From NCBI RefSeq assembly GCF_002217925.1, contig NZ_BCMF01000005.1, positions 1-64,000 of the forward strand: DNA of 64,000 nucleotides. Direction: 5' to 3'. Shown one piece after another: positions 53,971 through 63,431 of the stretch. The notes under the pieces are model-generated. The model did not search any database, was not told the origin of the DNA, and saw nothing but the letters and a program-made list of their open reading frames with translations. The DNA comes from Secundilactobacillus mixtipabuli (GTDB lineage: Bacteria > Bacillota > Bacilli > Lactobacillales > Lactobacillaceae). Made by a program: the position numbers and the translations under genes. How positions within the stretch are numbered: the first letter of the stretch is position 1; every line of letters begins with the position of its first letter.

Positions 53971-56616
53971 TCATTCTTCGTCCAGTAAAACTGGCTGCTT
54001 AAACCGCATCAGTTTCACCCGTTTATTCAGTTCAAGGACGCAACTTGGAATAAAGATCGCGATGAGAATCACCAACCAGTTGATTGGCGATAACGCTGTC
54101 AGCTGGAATGCCTTCCCTAGCCAAGGGAAAACGGCTGTGCTCACAACGACACTCGCTGCCAAAATAACGCCTGCATTGAGGGCAACGTTACTTCGGATTC
54201 CCCGCCATGACAGTGGTGAACGCTGTTTTATCGGATAAATATCGATCATCGAGCCCAACGCTAATGTGAAGAATAACATGGTCATGCCAATGGCCGGATC
54301 ATTGTGAGCGAGAACGAACCGCCCAATACCGTATACACCAATGGTTAAAAGGATAAAGGTGGTTGTTCGAACGACCACTCGCTGACCTAGACCATCCGCG
54401 AAAATACTGGTTTTTCGACTGATTGGCGGTCGCTTCATGTTGAGTGGTTCTGCTGGTTCCCGACTCAGGTAAAAGCCCGGAATACCGTCTGCCAGCACGT
54501 TGATCAATAACAGCTGTTCGGCAATCAACGGCGCGCCCCAACCGATTCCTACCGCAAAAATCATCAGGAAAATCTGGGCAAAGTTAACCCCAATCAGGAA
54601 CTCAACGGCTTTCAGAATGTTTTGGTAGACAGCCCGTCCCGTGGCAACCGCGGCCACGATGGTTTCAAAGTTATCATCCGTTAAAATCATATCACTCGCA
54701 TTTTTGGACACTTCAGTCCCCGTAATACCCATAGCGACACCCACATCTGCTGCTTTCAATGCCGGGGCATCGTTGACGCCATCACCGGTCATCGCAACCG
54801 TCGCGCCTTGCTGCTGCCAGGCTTTCACAATGCGAATTTTATCTTCAGGTGAAACCCGAGCATATACGCTGATGTTTTCAATTTGTGCGGCCAGTTCCTG
54901 ATCACTCAACTGGCGCAATGCCGCGCCTGTCACAACCTGATCACCAGAACGTAAGATGCCGATCTGCTTAGCAATCGCTTTAGCCGTTTCTAAATGATCT
55001 CCTGTAATCATCACCGTCCGAATACCCGCTTCGGCTGCCTGAGCTACAGCTGCAATGGCGGTCTCTCTTGGTGGATCGATCATGCCAATTAAACCAGCAA
55101 ATACGAGATCATGCTGCAAGTCTTCAATTGGCTTTTCTGGGATGGCATCAAAGTATTTATACCCTACCGCTAACACCCGAAGTGCATCGTGCGCAAACTG
55201 GTCGTGAATTTGTTTGGTTTTCGCTTGCTCACTAGCTGACTGAGTAATGGGGAGATGATCGATTGCCCCTTTGACGATCAGTAGCGCCCTACCATCGGGC
55301 AGCTGATGAAGGGTTGCCATGGTTTTCTTAGTTGAGTTAAATGGATCTTCCGCAACTCGCAGTGCTTCTTGTTCAAAGTCTGCCCGGGTCAGCCCATCAG
55401 CCGCCAGCCAGCGGACAATTGCCAGTTCAGTTGAATCGCCGATCTCCACCCATTCATCATTGACCTTCTCACGCGTTGCATTCGTCGCGAGTCCCATTAA
55501 TTTCATTAAAGTCTGTGTCTGTTCCTGAAGCGGTCCGTTACCAACCCGCGTTGGTTGGTCGTCAAATACCGACCAAGCCTGAGTTACGGTCATCTGATTT
55601 TGCGTCAGCGTGCCCGTCTTATCCGATGCAATGACGTTGACACCACCAATGGTTTCAACGGCGTCCACCCGCCGCATAATTGCGTGCTGCTTTGCCATGA
55701 CACCCACACCATGGGATAAACTAATGGTTACAATAATCGGCAGCGTTTCTGGCACGGCGGCTACCGCGAGAGAAACACCGATCATCAGCGCATCCGTTAA
55801 CGTATCGCCTTGGAAAAAGAGCCCCAAGACGGTAATAATCACACCGCCGACGACCGCAACGGCCGTTAACCGACTGGAAAGCTGGTTTAACCGTTTTTGA
55901 AGTGGTGTCGTCCGCGCTTTGGTCCGATTCAGCATACCCGCAATGCTACCAATTTCAGTTGCCATGCCGATAGCGGTCACCACCATTTGACCCGTTCCCT
56001 GCGTCACACCAGTTCCCGAAAAAACTTCATTAACCCGGTCACCGATTTCAGCTGCTTGATCTACCGGTTCAGCTGTCTTCTTCACTGGCTCACTTTCACC
56101 GGTCAAAACGGCTTCATCGATTCGTAGATCAGTCGCTTCTACCAGCCGGCCATCCGCGGGAATTTGGTTACCGCCGGATAACAAAACAAGATCCCCCACG
56201 ACCAGATCAGCTGCGTTGATCACCTGTGAAGTACCGTCACGAACGACCGTGACTTCATGCACATTCATCTTCTTTAACGCTGCTAGCGATTTTTCAGCAC
56301 TATGTTCTTGATACATGCCAATCAGCACGTTGATCACTAAAATACTGCCAATTACGATTGTTTTCGTCCAGCCGCCATTTGCCGCAATCGCTAAATAAGT
56401 TGATAAAGCCACCGCAAATAATAGCACTAGTGACGCGACGTCAGACAAATGCCGCCAGATCTTTTGAAAAATTGTCGGTGGCTTTTCTTCCTGCAATACA
56501 TTGCGACCATCGCTTTGTCGCTGTTTAACTTGCACATCAGTCAGGCCATTCGTTAAATTCGTTTTCAGAACCGTTTCCAATTGCTGGCGGTTCCGCTGAG
56601 CATTTGTCATCGTCAT
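53971..56616 (-). CDS. cation-translocating P-type ATPase (P2, Ca2+/Mn2+-type)
   Basis: The 881-residue membrane pump has an N-terminal cation-ATPase domain, the actuator motif LTGES (around residue 172), TM4 PETLPIIVTI (consensus PEGLP), phosphorylation site SDKTGTLT with Asp332, and MTGDGVNDAPALKAADVG. TM4 Glu is present. In TM6, where SERCA-type pumps have NLVTDG, this has NVLADGIPGF: Asn and Asp are kept, Thr is replaced by Ala. The ion is thus probably Ca2+ or Mn2+, exported from the cytoplasm. AAAGGA lies 9 nt before the ATG. Monocistronic. Confidence 0.9.
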   Translation of the reverse strand: MTMTNAQRNRQQLETVLKTNLTNGLTDVQVKQRQSDGRNVLQEEKPPTIFQKIWRHLSDVASLVLLFAVALSTYLAIAANGGWTKTIVIGSILVINVLIGMYQEHSAEKSLAALKKMNVHEVTVVRDGTSQVINAADLVVGDLVLLSGGNQIPADGRLVEATDLRIDEAVLTGESEPVKKTAEPVDQAAEIGDRVNEVFSGTGVTQGTGQMVVTAIGMATEIGSIAGMLNRTKARTTPLQKRLNQLSSRLTAVAVVGGVIITVLGLFFQGDTLTDALMIGVSLAVAAVPETLPIIVTISLSHGVGVMAKQHAIMRRVDAVETIGGVNVIASDKTGTLTQNQMTVTQAWSVFDDQPTRVGNGPLQEQTQTLMKLMGLATNATREKVNDEWVEIGDSTELAIVRWLAADGLTRADFEQEALRVAEDPFNSTKKTMATLHQLPDGRALLIVKGAIDHLPITQSASEQAKTKQIHDQFAHDALRVLAVGYKYFDAIPEKPIEDLQHDLVFAGLIGMIDPPRETAIAAVAQAAEAGIRTVMITGDHLETAKAIAKQIGILRSGDQVVTGAALRQLSDQELAAQIENISVYARVSPEDKIRIVKAWQQQGATVAMTGDGVNDAPALKAADVGVAMGITGTEVSKNASDMILTDDNFETIVAAVATGRAVYQNILKAVEFLIGVNFAQIFLMIFAVGIGWGAPLIAEQLLLINVLADGIPGFYLSREPAEPLNMKRPPISRKTSIFADGLGQRVVVRTTTFILLTIGVYGIGRFVLAHNDPAIGMTMLFFTLALGSMIDIYPIKQRSPLSWRGIRSNVALNAGVILAASVVVSTAVFPWLGKAFQLTALSPINWLVILIAIFIPSCVLELNKRVKLMRFKQPVLLDEE

Positions 56617-56735
56617 AGTCAGCAGTCCTTTCTGTGGGGTGCTAGCCAGTTTATATCTACCTTTAGTTTATCGAAAGCCGTTCCGAGATACCATGAATAA
56701 ATTATGATTAGTATTAGAATTCTTCATGAATATTA

Positions 56736-56771
56736 AAAGCCACTCCCTTATTCACAAGGAAGTGGTTTTTA
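56736..56771 (-). terminator. terminator of the C69 dipeptidase gene
   Basis: On the minus strand AAAACCACTTCCTT / AAGGGAGTGGCTTTT with a short loop and T-rich tail. It is 8 nt past the dipeptidase stop. Confidence 0.82.
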
Positions 56772-56778
56772 ATTGACG

Positions 56779-58200
56779 CTACAGGTTAACGTCCATATTG
56801 AACGTCAGTTTTGAAAGTTCCAAACCGTGTTCGAATAAATCATTCATTAATTTCGTTGTCCGCGCCTTCATCTCTGAGACAATCAAATAGTTCTGTTGGG
56901 TCAGATAAGTCGTCAGTTCTTCACCAGATAGCTTGCTGGCAACGGCATCCGTTTTGCCGATATGCTGCATCAATAATTCACGAGTTGCCATAAGATAATC
57001 ACGGTCATCCTGGACAAATTCAGCATAATGAGACTCCACTAAAACGGAAAGTTTGCGATACATCCAGTAGGCACTTTCCTGGTCAGCGTGAACCGGTGTG
57101 TTCACGTACGATGGATCCGTATCATTTGCATTAGCAAAGAATGGCACGTAGGGACTAAAAGCTGGTACCCCAAAGCACAGCCACATGATTGCAGATTGTG
57201 CTTCTGGCACGTTATTTCTCAGTTGCAGGACGTGCGAGTTTTGCGTACGGTTCATTGAAATCGGCCGAAACTTCGTTTTCAATTCTGCGGGACCGTTACC
57301 TAACGGGTCGTAATCCGTTTCGTTGTAGTGAGAGCCAAGGATGAAACTAATATCTTCAACGCTGATTTTCCGGTTTGCGTGGCAAATAAATGGCAGTTCT
57401 GAGGAGGTTGGTGACTGCTCAACTTCAGGCATCAGATACCGCTGGCCGTACCAAACGCGTGGTGTGTTGTAATGACGATCTTTCTCAGTACTAGTCCCAA
57501 AAATATGACGGAAGTTCCAACCGGACTGATCGGGATTCAAATGATGTTCAGATACAAAATTTTGGATTCCCTCAGAGAACATAAAGTTGTCAGGATCGTC
57601 AAAGTCGACTCCCTGGATAGCCACCTGATTAGCTGTAATCACAAAGGCATCATCCGGAATCCGCTGAGCAACCCAATGGTGGCCGGTGACGATTTCCATA
57701 TACCAAGCTTCATCCTTATCGGCGAATAAAACACCATTGCCTTCTGGTGAACCGTATTTTTTTACTAAATCGCCCAACACCTTCACACCGTTTCTGGCGC
57801 TGGTGATCACCGGCAGAACCATCGTCTGCATCGTGTCTTCTGCCATCCCATCAACGACTAGCGGATCAAAGGCCAGCGCGCGGGGATTGCCATAGACACT
57901 TTCCGTGGCACTCATGGCAACGTTATGAGCATTGATACCGCTCTCTTCATATAGGCCGACTTTTTCGACTTCTACGTTCGGGGTTGCCTGATAACGAACG
58001 GTGTTGTCAGGTAATGGCGCTTCAAAACCATTTTGAGTAGATTGTAAAATCTTCCCCTGGTTTTCTGCTGGCTGATGCATGTAAAAGCGCTGAGGGGTTA
58101 ACGGCAAAAACGTATCATCATTACGGGCAATCATGACCGAGCCGTCAATTGAGGCGTTTTTACCAACTAATACTGAGGTACATGCTGAAAGATGTGTCAT
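56779..58200 (-). CDS. C69-family dipeptidase (PepDA-like)
   Basis: The 473-residue Ntn-hydrolase-type dipeptidase begins MTHLSACTSVLVGKNASIDG; the catalytic Cys is Cys7 and is exposed on processing. SVMIARNDDTF is the typical continuation. It hydrolyses a range of dipeptides in the cytosol; lactobacilli carry several paralogues (pepDA, pepDB). AAGGAG precedes ATG 58200 by about 7 nt. It is divergent from nox, sharing a 176-nt intergenic region. Confidence 0.92.
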   Translation of the reverse strand: MTHLSACTSVLVGKNASIDGSVMIARNDDTFLPLTPQRFYMHQPAENQGKILQSTQNGFEAPLPDNTVRYQATPNVEVEKVGLYEESGINAHNVAMSATESVYGNPRALAFDPLVVDGMAEDTMQTMVLPVITSARNGVKVLGDLVKKYGSPEGNGVLFADKDEAWYMEIVTGHHWVAQRIPDDAFVITANQVAIQGVDFDDPDNFMFSEGIQNFVSEHHLNPDQSGWNFRHIFGTSTEKDRHYNTPRVWYGQRYLMPEVEQSPTSSELPFICHANRKISVEDISFILGSHYNETDYDPLGNGPAELKTKFRPISMNRTQNSHVLQLRNNVPEAQSAIMWLCFGVPAFSPYVPFFANANDTDPSYVNTPVHADQESAYWMYRKLSVLVESHYAEFVQDDRDYLMATRELLMQHIGKTDAVASKLSGEELTTYLTQQNYLIVSEMKARTTKLMNDLFEHGLELSKLTFNMDVNL

Positions 58201-58262
58201 CGAAATTCTCCTTTAAAATTCGTCTGCTATTAGTATATCGCAATTTAATTAACCGAAAACAT

Positions 58263-58276
58263 TGAAAGCGAATTCT
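58263..58276. promoter_or_regulatory. cre-like site between pepDA-like gene and nox
   Basis: TGAAAGCGAATTCT matches the cre consensus at 12 of 14 positions. It lies 16 nt upstream of the nox -35, so CcpA could act as activator or repressor at the divergent pair. Confidence 0.4.
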
Positions 58277-58281
58277 TTTTC

Positions 58282-58299
58282 TTGTGAAAACATTGACAA
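58282..58299. promoter_or_regulatory. Rex operator overlapping the nox -35
   Basis: TTGTGAAAACATTGACAA matches the Rex palindrome TTGTGAANNNNTTCACAA at 13 of 14 fixed positions. Its right half contains the -35 hexamer (58293-58298). Confidence 0.78.
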
Positions 58300-58320
58300 T
58301 CATTTTATATTGTGTAAAAT
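58293..58320 (+). promoter_or_regulatory. nox promoter
   Basis: Consensus TTGACA (58293-58298), a 16-nt spacer and TAAAAT (58315-58320). The leader to the ATG is about 50 nt. Confidence 0.82.
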
Positions 58321-58376
58321 ACAGTTGTGAACAATTATACTTAAAAACAGGTTTTTTAATTTAGGAGGAGCATTTT

Positions 58377-59726
58377 ATGAAAGTTGCAGTCATTGGCTGT
58401 ACCCACGCCGGCACGTTTGCTACAAAACAGATTTTAGCGGAGAATCCCGACGCTGAAGTGACCGTCTACGAAAAAAACGACGTCATTTCGTTTCTATCAT
58501 GCGGGATCGCACTGTACTTAGGCGGTCAAGTGAAGGATCCACAAGGTCTCTTCTATTCAAATCCGGAAGAACTCTCAAAACTTGGGGCAACTGTTTTGAT
58601 GAAGCATAACGTCCAAGATATCGACAACCAAGCACACACCATCACCGTTGAAAACTTAGAAACTCACGAAGTCACCACCAGCAGTTACGATAAACTCGTG
58701 ATGACCTCTGGTTCATGGCCAGTGATTCCGCCAATTCCAGGCATCGATAGTGACAAAGTTCTCCTTTGCAAGAACTGGGCACACGCCCAGGAACTTTTCC
58801 AGCGGGCTAAAAACGCTAAACGGATCGCCGTCATTGGTGCGGGCTACATTGGTGCTGAACTTGCAGAAGCCTATTCGCTCAAAGGCCATGACGTGACATT
58901 GATTGACGGACAAGACCGCGTAATGCCTAAATACTTTGACACTGCCTTTACCGATAAAATCGAGGACGAATACCGGTCACACAACGTTCGACTCGCCTTA
59001 AATCAAAAGGTTCAAGGCTTTACCACTACTGCCGATGGCGTCACAATTGCAACTGACAAAGAACAAATTGACGTTGATCTTGCTGTTCTATGTATTGGTT
59101 TCAGACCTAATACTGACTTATTAGCGGGCAAAGTAGACATGGCCAAGAATGGTGCCATCATTACCAACGACTACATGCAATCGAGTAATCCGGATATCTT
59201 TGCGGCTGGAGATAGTGCAGCGGTTCATTACAATCCAACGGGCAAGAATGCCTACATTCCGTTAGCCACCAATGCCGTTCGTCAAGGGATCCTAGTGGGT
59301 AAGAACATTGCTAAACCAACGGTCAAATACATGGGTACCCAGTCATCGTCTGGTTTAGCACTGTACGGTATTTCCCTGTGCTCCACCGGTTTGACTTACG
59401 AAGCGGCTAAAGAACAAGGCATCAACGCCGAGCAAGTCATTGTGACTGATAATTATCGGCCTGAATTCATGCCAACCACCCTCCCCGTCACGATGTCACT
59501 GGTATTCAATCCGGACACCCGTGAAATTCTCGGTGGCGCACTCATGAGCAAACACGATATTTCACAGTCCGCCAACCTATTATCAGTTTGCATTCAAAAT
59601 CACAATACCATTGATGATTTGGCCATGGTCGACATGTTATTCCAACCAAACTTTGACCGCCCATTCAACTACTTGAACATTCTTGGTCAAGCAGCTCAAG
59701 CCAAGTTGACCACCGTCAAAGCATAA
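58377..59726 (+). CDS. nox: NADH oxidase (FAD-dependent, Cys42 type, likely water-forming)
   Basis: The 449-residue flavoprotein of the pyridine nucleotide-disulfide reductase family has the N-terminal FAD loop VAVIGCTHAGTFA, the redox-active single cysteine Cys42 in VISFLSCGIALYLGG, the NADH-binding IAVIGAGYIGAELAEA, and the second FAD motif PDIFAAGDSA. It reduces O2, most likely to water, while regenerating NAD+. CoA-disulfide reductase has the same fold, so assignment is on overall resemblance to Lactobacillales Nox. AGGAGG lies 8 nt before the ATG. Rex control fits this role. Confidence 0.9.
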   Translation: MKVAVIGCTHAGTFATKQILAENPDAEVTVYEKNDVISFLSCGIALYLGGQVKDPQGLFYSNPEELSKLGATVLMKHNVQDIDNQAHTITVENLETHEVTTSSYDKLVMTSGSWPVIPPIPGIDSDKVLLCKNWAHAQELFQRAKNAKRIAVIGAGYIGAELAEAYSLKGHDVTLIDGQDRVMPKYFDTAFTDKIEDEYRSHNVRLALNQKVQGFTTTADGVTIATDKEQIDVDLAVLCIGFRPNTDLLAGKVDMAKNGAIITNDYMQSSNPDIFAAGDSAAVHYNPTGKNAYIPLATNAVRQGILVGKNIAKPTVKYMGTQSSSGLALYGISLCSTGLTYEAAKEQGINAEQVIVTDNYRPEFMPTTLPVTMSLVFNPDTREILGGALMSKHDISQSANLLSVCIQNHNTIDDLAMVDMLFQPNFDRPFNYLNILGQAAQAKLTTVKA

Positions 59727-59740
59727 ACATAACTCAACCT

Positions 59741-59784
59741 AAAAAACCTGCTGTTTAGTCGAATGACTGAACAGCAGGTTTTTT
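59741..59784. terminator. bidirectional terminator between nox and prfC
   Basis: AAAAAACCTGCTGTT-AGTC / GACT-AACAGCAGGTTTTTT with a GAAT loop; T-runs on both sides serve the convergent genes. Confidence 0.93.
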
Positions 59785-59796
59785 GGATACCACTTT

Positions 59797-61365
59797 TTAC
59801 AATTTTGAGGTTAACTTAACGTCTGGATATTTATCACTAAACCAGCGTTCTGCAAACTGGTTTTCAAACAGGAATAACGGATCCCCCGCCAAATCCTTAA
59901 CCAGCAAGTTTCGGCTGGAAGACATGCGTTCATCCAACTGATCTGGTTCGATCCAACGCGCAATCTTATGGCCCATTGGTTCCATCACAACATCGGAATT
60001 ATATTCGTTCTTCATCCGGAATTGGAAAACTTCAAACTGAAGTTGACCAACTGCCCCTAAAATGTAATCGCCTGTCGTATAGGACGTATAAAGCTGAATA
60101 GCGCCTTCTTGAACCAGTTGTTGAATCCCCTTATGGAAGGACTTCTGCTTCATCACGTTTTTGGCCGTTACCCGGACAAAAAGTTCAGGAGTAAATTGCG
60201 GTAGCTTTTCAAATTGAAGTTTCTTCTTACCGGTGTAAATGGTATCGCCAATTTGATAATTACCGGTATCATAGAGCCCAATAATATCACCAGCAACCGC
60301 CGTTTCCACGTTCTCACGGGTATCTGCCATAAACTGCGTTACGTTTGATAGCCGCATGGTTTTCCCCGTTCGACCAAGGGTCACATCCATACCGTGTTGA
60401 AAGAGGCCTGAACAAATTCGGACAAAGGCAATTCGGTCACGGTGCTTAGGATCCATGTTAGCCTGGATTTTAAATACAAAGCCTGAAAATTCATCGTCAG
60501 TTGGTTCCACATCCGTGTCATCAATCGTGTGGTGAGCTGCTGGTTGCGGTGCAAACTTCAAGTACGTTTCAAGGAATGTCTTTACCCCAAAATTAGCCAG
60601 TGCTGAGCCAAAGAACACGGGTGTCTGATCCCCGCTGGCAATCTTAGCTTCGTCAAACTGGTTACCCGCGTCTTCAATCAGTTCCATATTTTCCCGGGCG
60701 TCTTCATACCAAGAATTGGTCTTCAAAGGTTCAGAATCGGCAATATCGCCATTCTCATCAAGTGGTAGGTAAGTCGTTTCGTCACTATCTGGGCGGAAAA
60801 CCGCTACCCGATTATGGTAACGATCGTAAAGCCCCTTTAATTCCTTACCCATCCCGATTGGCCAATTCATTGGGTAGCCTTCAATGCCAAGCACTTCTTC
60901 AAGTTCAGCAATCAGGTCCATTGGATCGCGGCTATCACGATCTAACTTGTTCATAAAGGTAAAGATCGGAATGCCCCGCATTTTACAAATTTTAAATAAC
61001 TTCTTGGTTTGCGGTTCGATCCCCTTAGCAGAATCAATGACCATGACAGCAGAATCCACCGCCATCAAAGTCCGATACGTATCTTCTGAGAAATCTTCGT
61101 GCCCAGGAGTATCCAAAATATTGATTCGTTTACCTTCATAGTCAAATTGCATCACCGAACTGGTAACAGAGATCCCACGTTTCTGTTCGATCTCCATCCA
61201 GTCTGATTTAGCAAAGTTACCGCTCTTTTTGGCCTTAACTGTTCCGGCTTGACGAACAACACCACCAAATAGTAACAGCTGTTCAGTAATGGTCGTCTTC
61301 CCTGCGTCAGGGTGAGAGATGATGGCAAATGTCCGCCGATTTGCCACGTCTTGTGATAATGTCAT
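59797..61365 (-). CDS. prfC: peptide chain release factor 3
   Basis: The 522-residue translational GTPase has G1 SHPDAGKTT (residues 17-25), G2 [12 protein letters not shown]3 [10 protein letters not shown], and G4 [10 protein letters not shown]3 recycles RF1/RF2 from the ribosome after peptide release. The ATG at 61365 has AAGGA 8 nt upstream and gives the normal family start ([20 protein letters not shown]); an in-frame ATG at 61392 lacks a binding site and overlaps the tagF-like stop. It follows the teichoic acid gene closely. Confidence 0.95.
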   Translation of the reverse strand: MTLSQDVANRRTFAIISHPDAGKTTITEQLLLFGGVVRQAGTVKAKKSGNFAKSDWMEIEQKRGISVTSSVMQFDYEGKRINILDTPGHEDFSEDTYRTLMAVDSAVMVIDSAKGIEPQTKKLFKICKMRGIPIFTFMNKLDRDSRDPMDLIAELEEVLGIEGYPMNWPIGMGKELKGLYDRYHNRVAVFRPDSDETTYLPLDENGDIADSEPLKTNSWYEDARENMELIEDAGNQFDEAKIASGDQTPVFFGSALANFGVKTFLETYLKFAPQPAAHHTIDDTDVEPTDDEFSGFVFKIQANMDPKHRDRIAFVRICSGLFQHGMDVTLGRTGKTMRLSNVTQFMADTRENVETAVAGDIIGLYDTGNYQIGDTIYTGKKKLQFEKLPQFTPELFVRVTAKNVMKQKSFHKGIQQLVQEGAIQLYTSYTTGDYILGAVGQLQFEVFQFRMKNEYNSDVVMEPMGHKIARWIEPDQLDERMSSSRNLLVKDLAGDPLFLFENQFAERWFSDKYPDVKLTSKL

Positions 61366-61391
61366 AGCACTATTCCTTTCCAGAATTGACA

Positions 61392-63416
61392 TTAACCGTT
61401 CTTTTCAATCTGATGTACCACGTAGTTAACCACTTTCAGTGAACTTAGGCCGTCATCAATGGAACAGAAGCGGTTATAGAATTTCATAAACTTTGGATCT
61501 TCGCTCATATCAGGATGTTTGAGGCAATCGGCAATGCCGGAAAGCAGCTCATTTTCGTTGTTAGCAATTTGTCCCGGCAAATCTTTTTCATAGTCGAGAT
61601 AAAAGCCACGTAATTCATCCTTGTACAAATGATAATCGTAAGGGTAAAAGAGGATTGGCCGTTTCAAGTAAGCATAATCGAAGAAGACCGATGAATAATC
61701 AGTGATCAGCATATCTGAAACGAGGTATAAATCAGAAATATTAGGATGACTAGAGAAATCGTAAACAAAGTCCGTATAGTTGCTAATATCCATCGCGTTA
61801 GCAATCAAATAATGCATCCGTAAGATCAAGACAGTATCTTCACCGAACTGTTTTTTGAAATCATCTAAGCTAAACGGCAGTTCAAAGGTATATTTTCCTT
61901 TTTCAGCAAACTGATTATCCCGGTACGTTGGTGCGTACAAGACCACTTTTTTATCTAATGGAATCCCCATCCGTTCCTTCAGCGCCTTGATAGCATCAGG
62001 ATCAGTGTTGATCAATTCATCATTACGTGGGTAACCAACTTTCAGGATTTGATTATTAAAGCCAAAGGCAGACCGGAAAATCTGCGTTGAATAATCGTTT
62101 GGTGAAATTAACGCATCCCAGCGGTTAGCTTCTTTGACAAAGTTATCATGATACTTGCTGGTCGTTGTCCCAGGCATTGAAACGTTCTCAATATCTAGGC
62201 CTAATTTCTTCAGCGGTGTTCCGTGCCACGTTTGAATGTAAGTCACATAAGGCGGCTTTTTCACCCAAGCTGGAAAACGGGCGTTACTGATCCAGTAGGA
62301 ACTCTTTTCAAGGACACGAACCCACTTAGATGTGCGTCGAACCACGTACGGAATCTGGTTTTGCTTACAGAACTTCTTCAAAGAACGGTCGATCGACCAA
62401 ATGAACGTAAAGCCGGGATACAGTTCGGTGAACAAGCGATAAATAGCGTAAGGGCTATCACTAACCTGACGGCCGCCAAAGCTTTCAAAGACGATCACAG
62501 GCTGATCGTATGGCCGATGCCCCGCTCTGAATAACCAGCGCATGCGCTGTAAGTTAACCTTATCTTGAATCATCCGGCCAAGGTCAGCAACTGCCTGTAA
62601 TTTTTCTGGTACTGCGGCGACCTTCTCAGTAAAGCTAGGTGCCGGAAATTCCTTAATGACAATACCGTTATTGATATTTTTTTCAATCAGCACCATCCGA
62701 CCACCTGGCAATACTGACTGTGTCATCTGTCCTTCAAGGGAGCGGGCTAAAATGACGCGCTGTTCAACTTGCTCATGGCCTACGGTGTATTGCACAAACA
62801 AATCTGCTACCGAATTGGAGGGTAAGTCTGTCAGTGGAATATTCACCATAAACAACGTCTTAAGCGATCCTGCAGAGGTTGAATAAGCCAACCGAGCGTC
62901 CGATTCACGCGTTTTTAAAATCACCTTTTGGTCTTTGATTGGTTGACCGTTGATCCGGTTGTAGCCCGTAATGTTAAGTGAGTCTTCCGTCAAGTTAACG
63001 GAGTTGATCGTAAACTCATCTTCAGGCTGTTTGGTATGAATATTAAAGGTCGCCATCCCTTCAGCATCAGAGTTCACTTGATAATAACTCGTCAGTGATA
63101 ACTGGTGACGGTCACTTAAGTACTCAGATTCTACTTGCAAAATAACTTGTTCGTCAGCCGTATTGAAAGCCAAGAATAATTGCCAAACAAACTCGCTTTG
63201 ACCAAAAGCTTTGAACTGTAACTGGTCTGGATTAATTTGAATCCGAATCAAATTGTTGTCAATGATCCGCCGAACTGGCACCGTTACAGAAGCCAAACTA
63301 GTCGTCTCCAACAGCATGACCCTTAAATTATCAAAAGAACCGGGAACGTCAATTAATTCAAATTCTAATTCTTGATTTTTCTTTTTTTGGTGTAACCCTG
63401 ATAATATTGCACGCAC
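61392..63416 (-). CDS. CDP-glycerol glycerophosphotransferase family protein (teichoic acid polymerase, TagF-like)
   Basis: The 674-residue protein has an N-terminal beta-rich region (about residues 1-260) with no recognised fold, and a C-terminal CDP-glycerol:poly(glycerophosphate) transferase domain (about 290-670). Diagnostic motifs are [14 protein letters not shown] (catalytic-region His), [18 protein letters not shown] and [12 protein letters not shown], which includes the CDP-binding Ser/Asp residues. It should extend wall teichoic acid at the cytoplasmic membrane face. The start is GTG 63416 with AAGGAG 11 nt upstream. A stop of the next upstream gene is 15 nt away, indicating an operon. 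Confidence 0.87.
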   Translation of the reverse strand: MRAILSGLHQKKKNQELEFELIDVPGSFDNLRVMLLETTSLASVTVPVRRIIDNNLIRIQINPDQLQFKAFGQSEFVWQLFLAFNTADEQVILQVESEYLSDRHQLSLTSYYQVNSDAEGMATFNIHTKQPEDEFTINSVNLTEDSLNITGYNRINGQPIKDQKVILKTRESDARLAYSTSAGSLKTLFMVNIPLTDLPSNSVADLFVQYTVGHEQVEQRVILARSLEGQMTQSVLPGGRMVLIEKNINNGIVIKEFPAPSFTEKVAAVPEKLQAVADLGRMIQDKVNLQRMRWLFRAGHRPYDQPVIVFESFGGRQVSDSPYAIYRLFTELYPGFTFIWSIDRSLKKFCKQNQIPYVVRRTSKWVRVLEKSSYWISNARFPAWVKKPPYVTYIQTWHGTPLKKLGLDIENVSMPGTTTSKYHDNFVKEANRWDALISPNDYSTQIFRSAFGFNNQILKVGYPRNDELINTDPDAIKALKERMGIPLDKKVVLYAPTYRDNQFAEKGKYTFELPFSLDDFKKQFGEDTVLILRMHYLIANAMDISNYTDFVYDFSSHPNISDLYLVSDMLITDYSSVFFDYAYLKRPILFYPYDYHLYKDELRGFYLDYEKDLPGQIANNENELLSGIADCLKHPDMSEDPKFMKFYNRFCSIDDGLSSLKVVNYVVHQIEKNG

Positions 63417-63431
63417 GAGTAACGACTCTCC

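Noticed and set aside
55610-55900. 96-residue plus-strand frame opposite the P-type ATPase
   Set aside because: Antisense to conserved motifs of the ATPase with no start signals.
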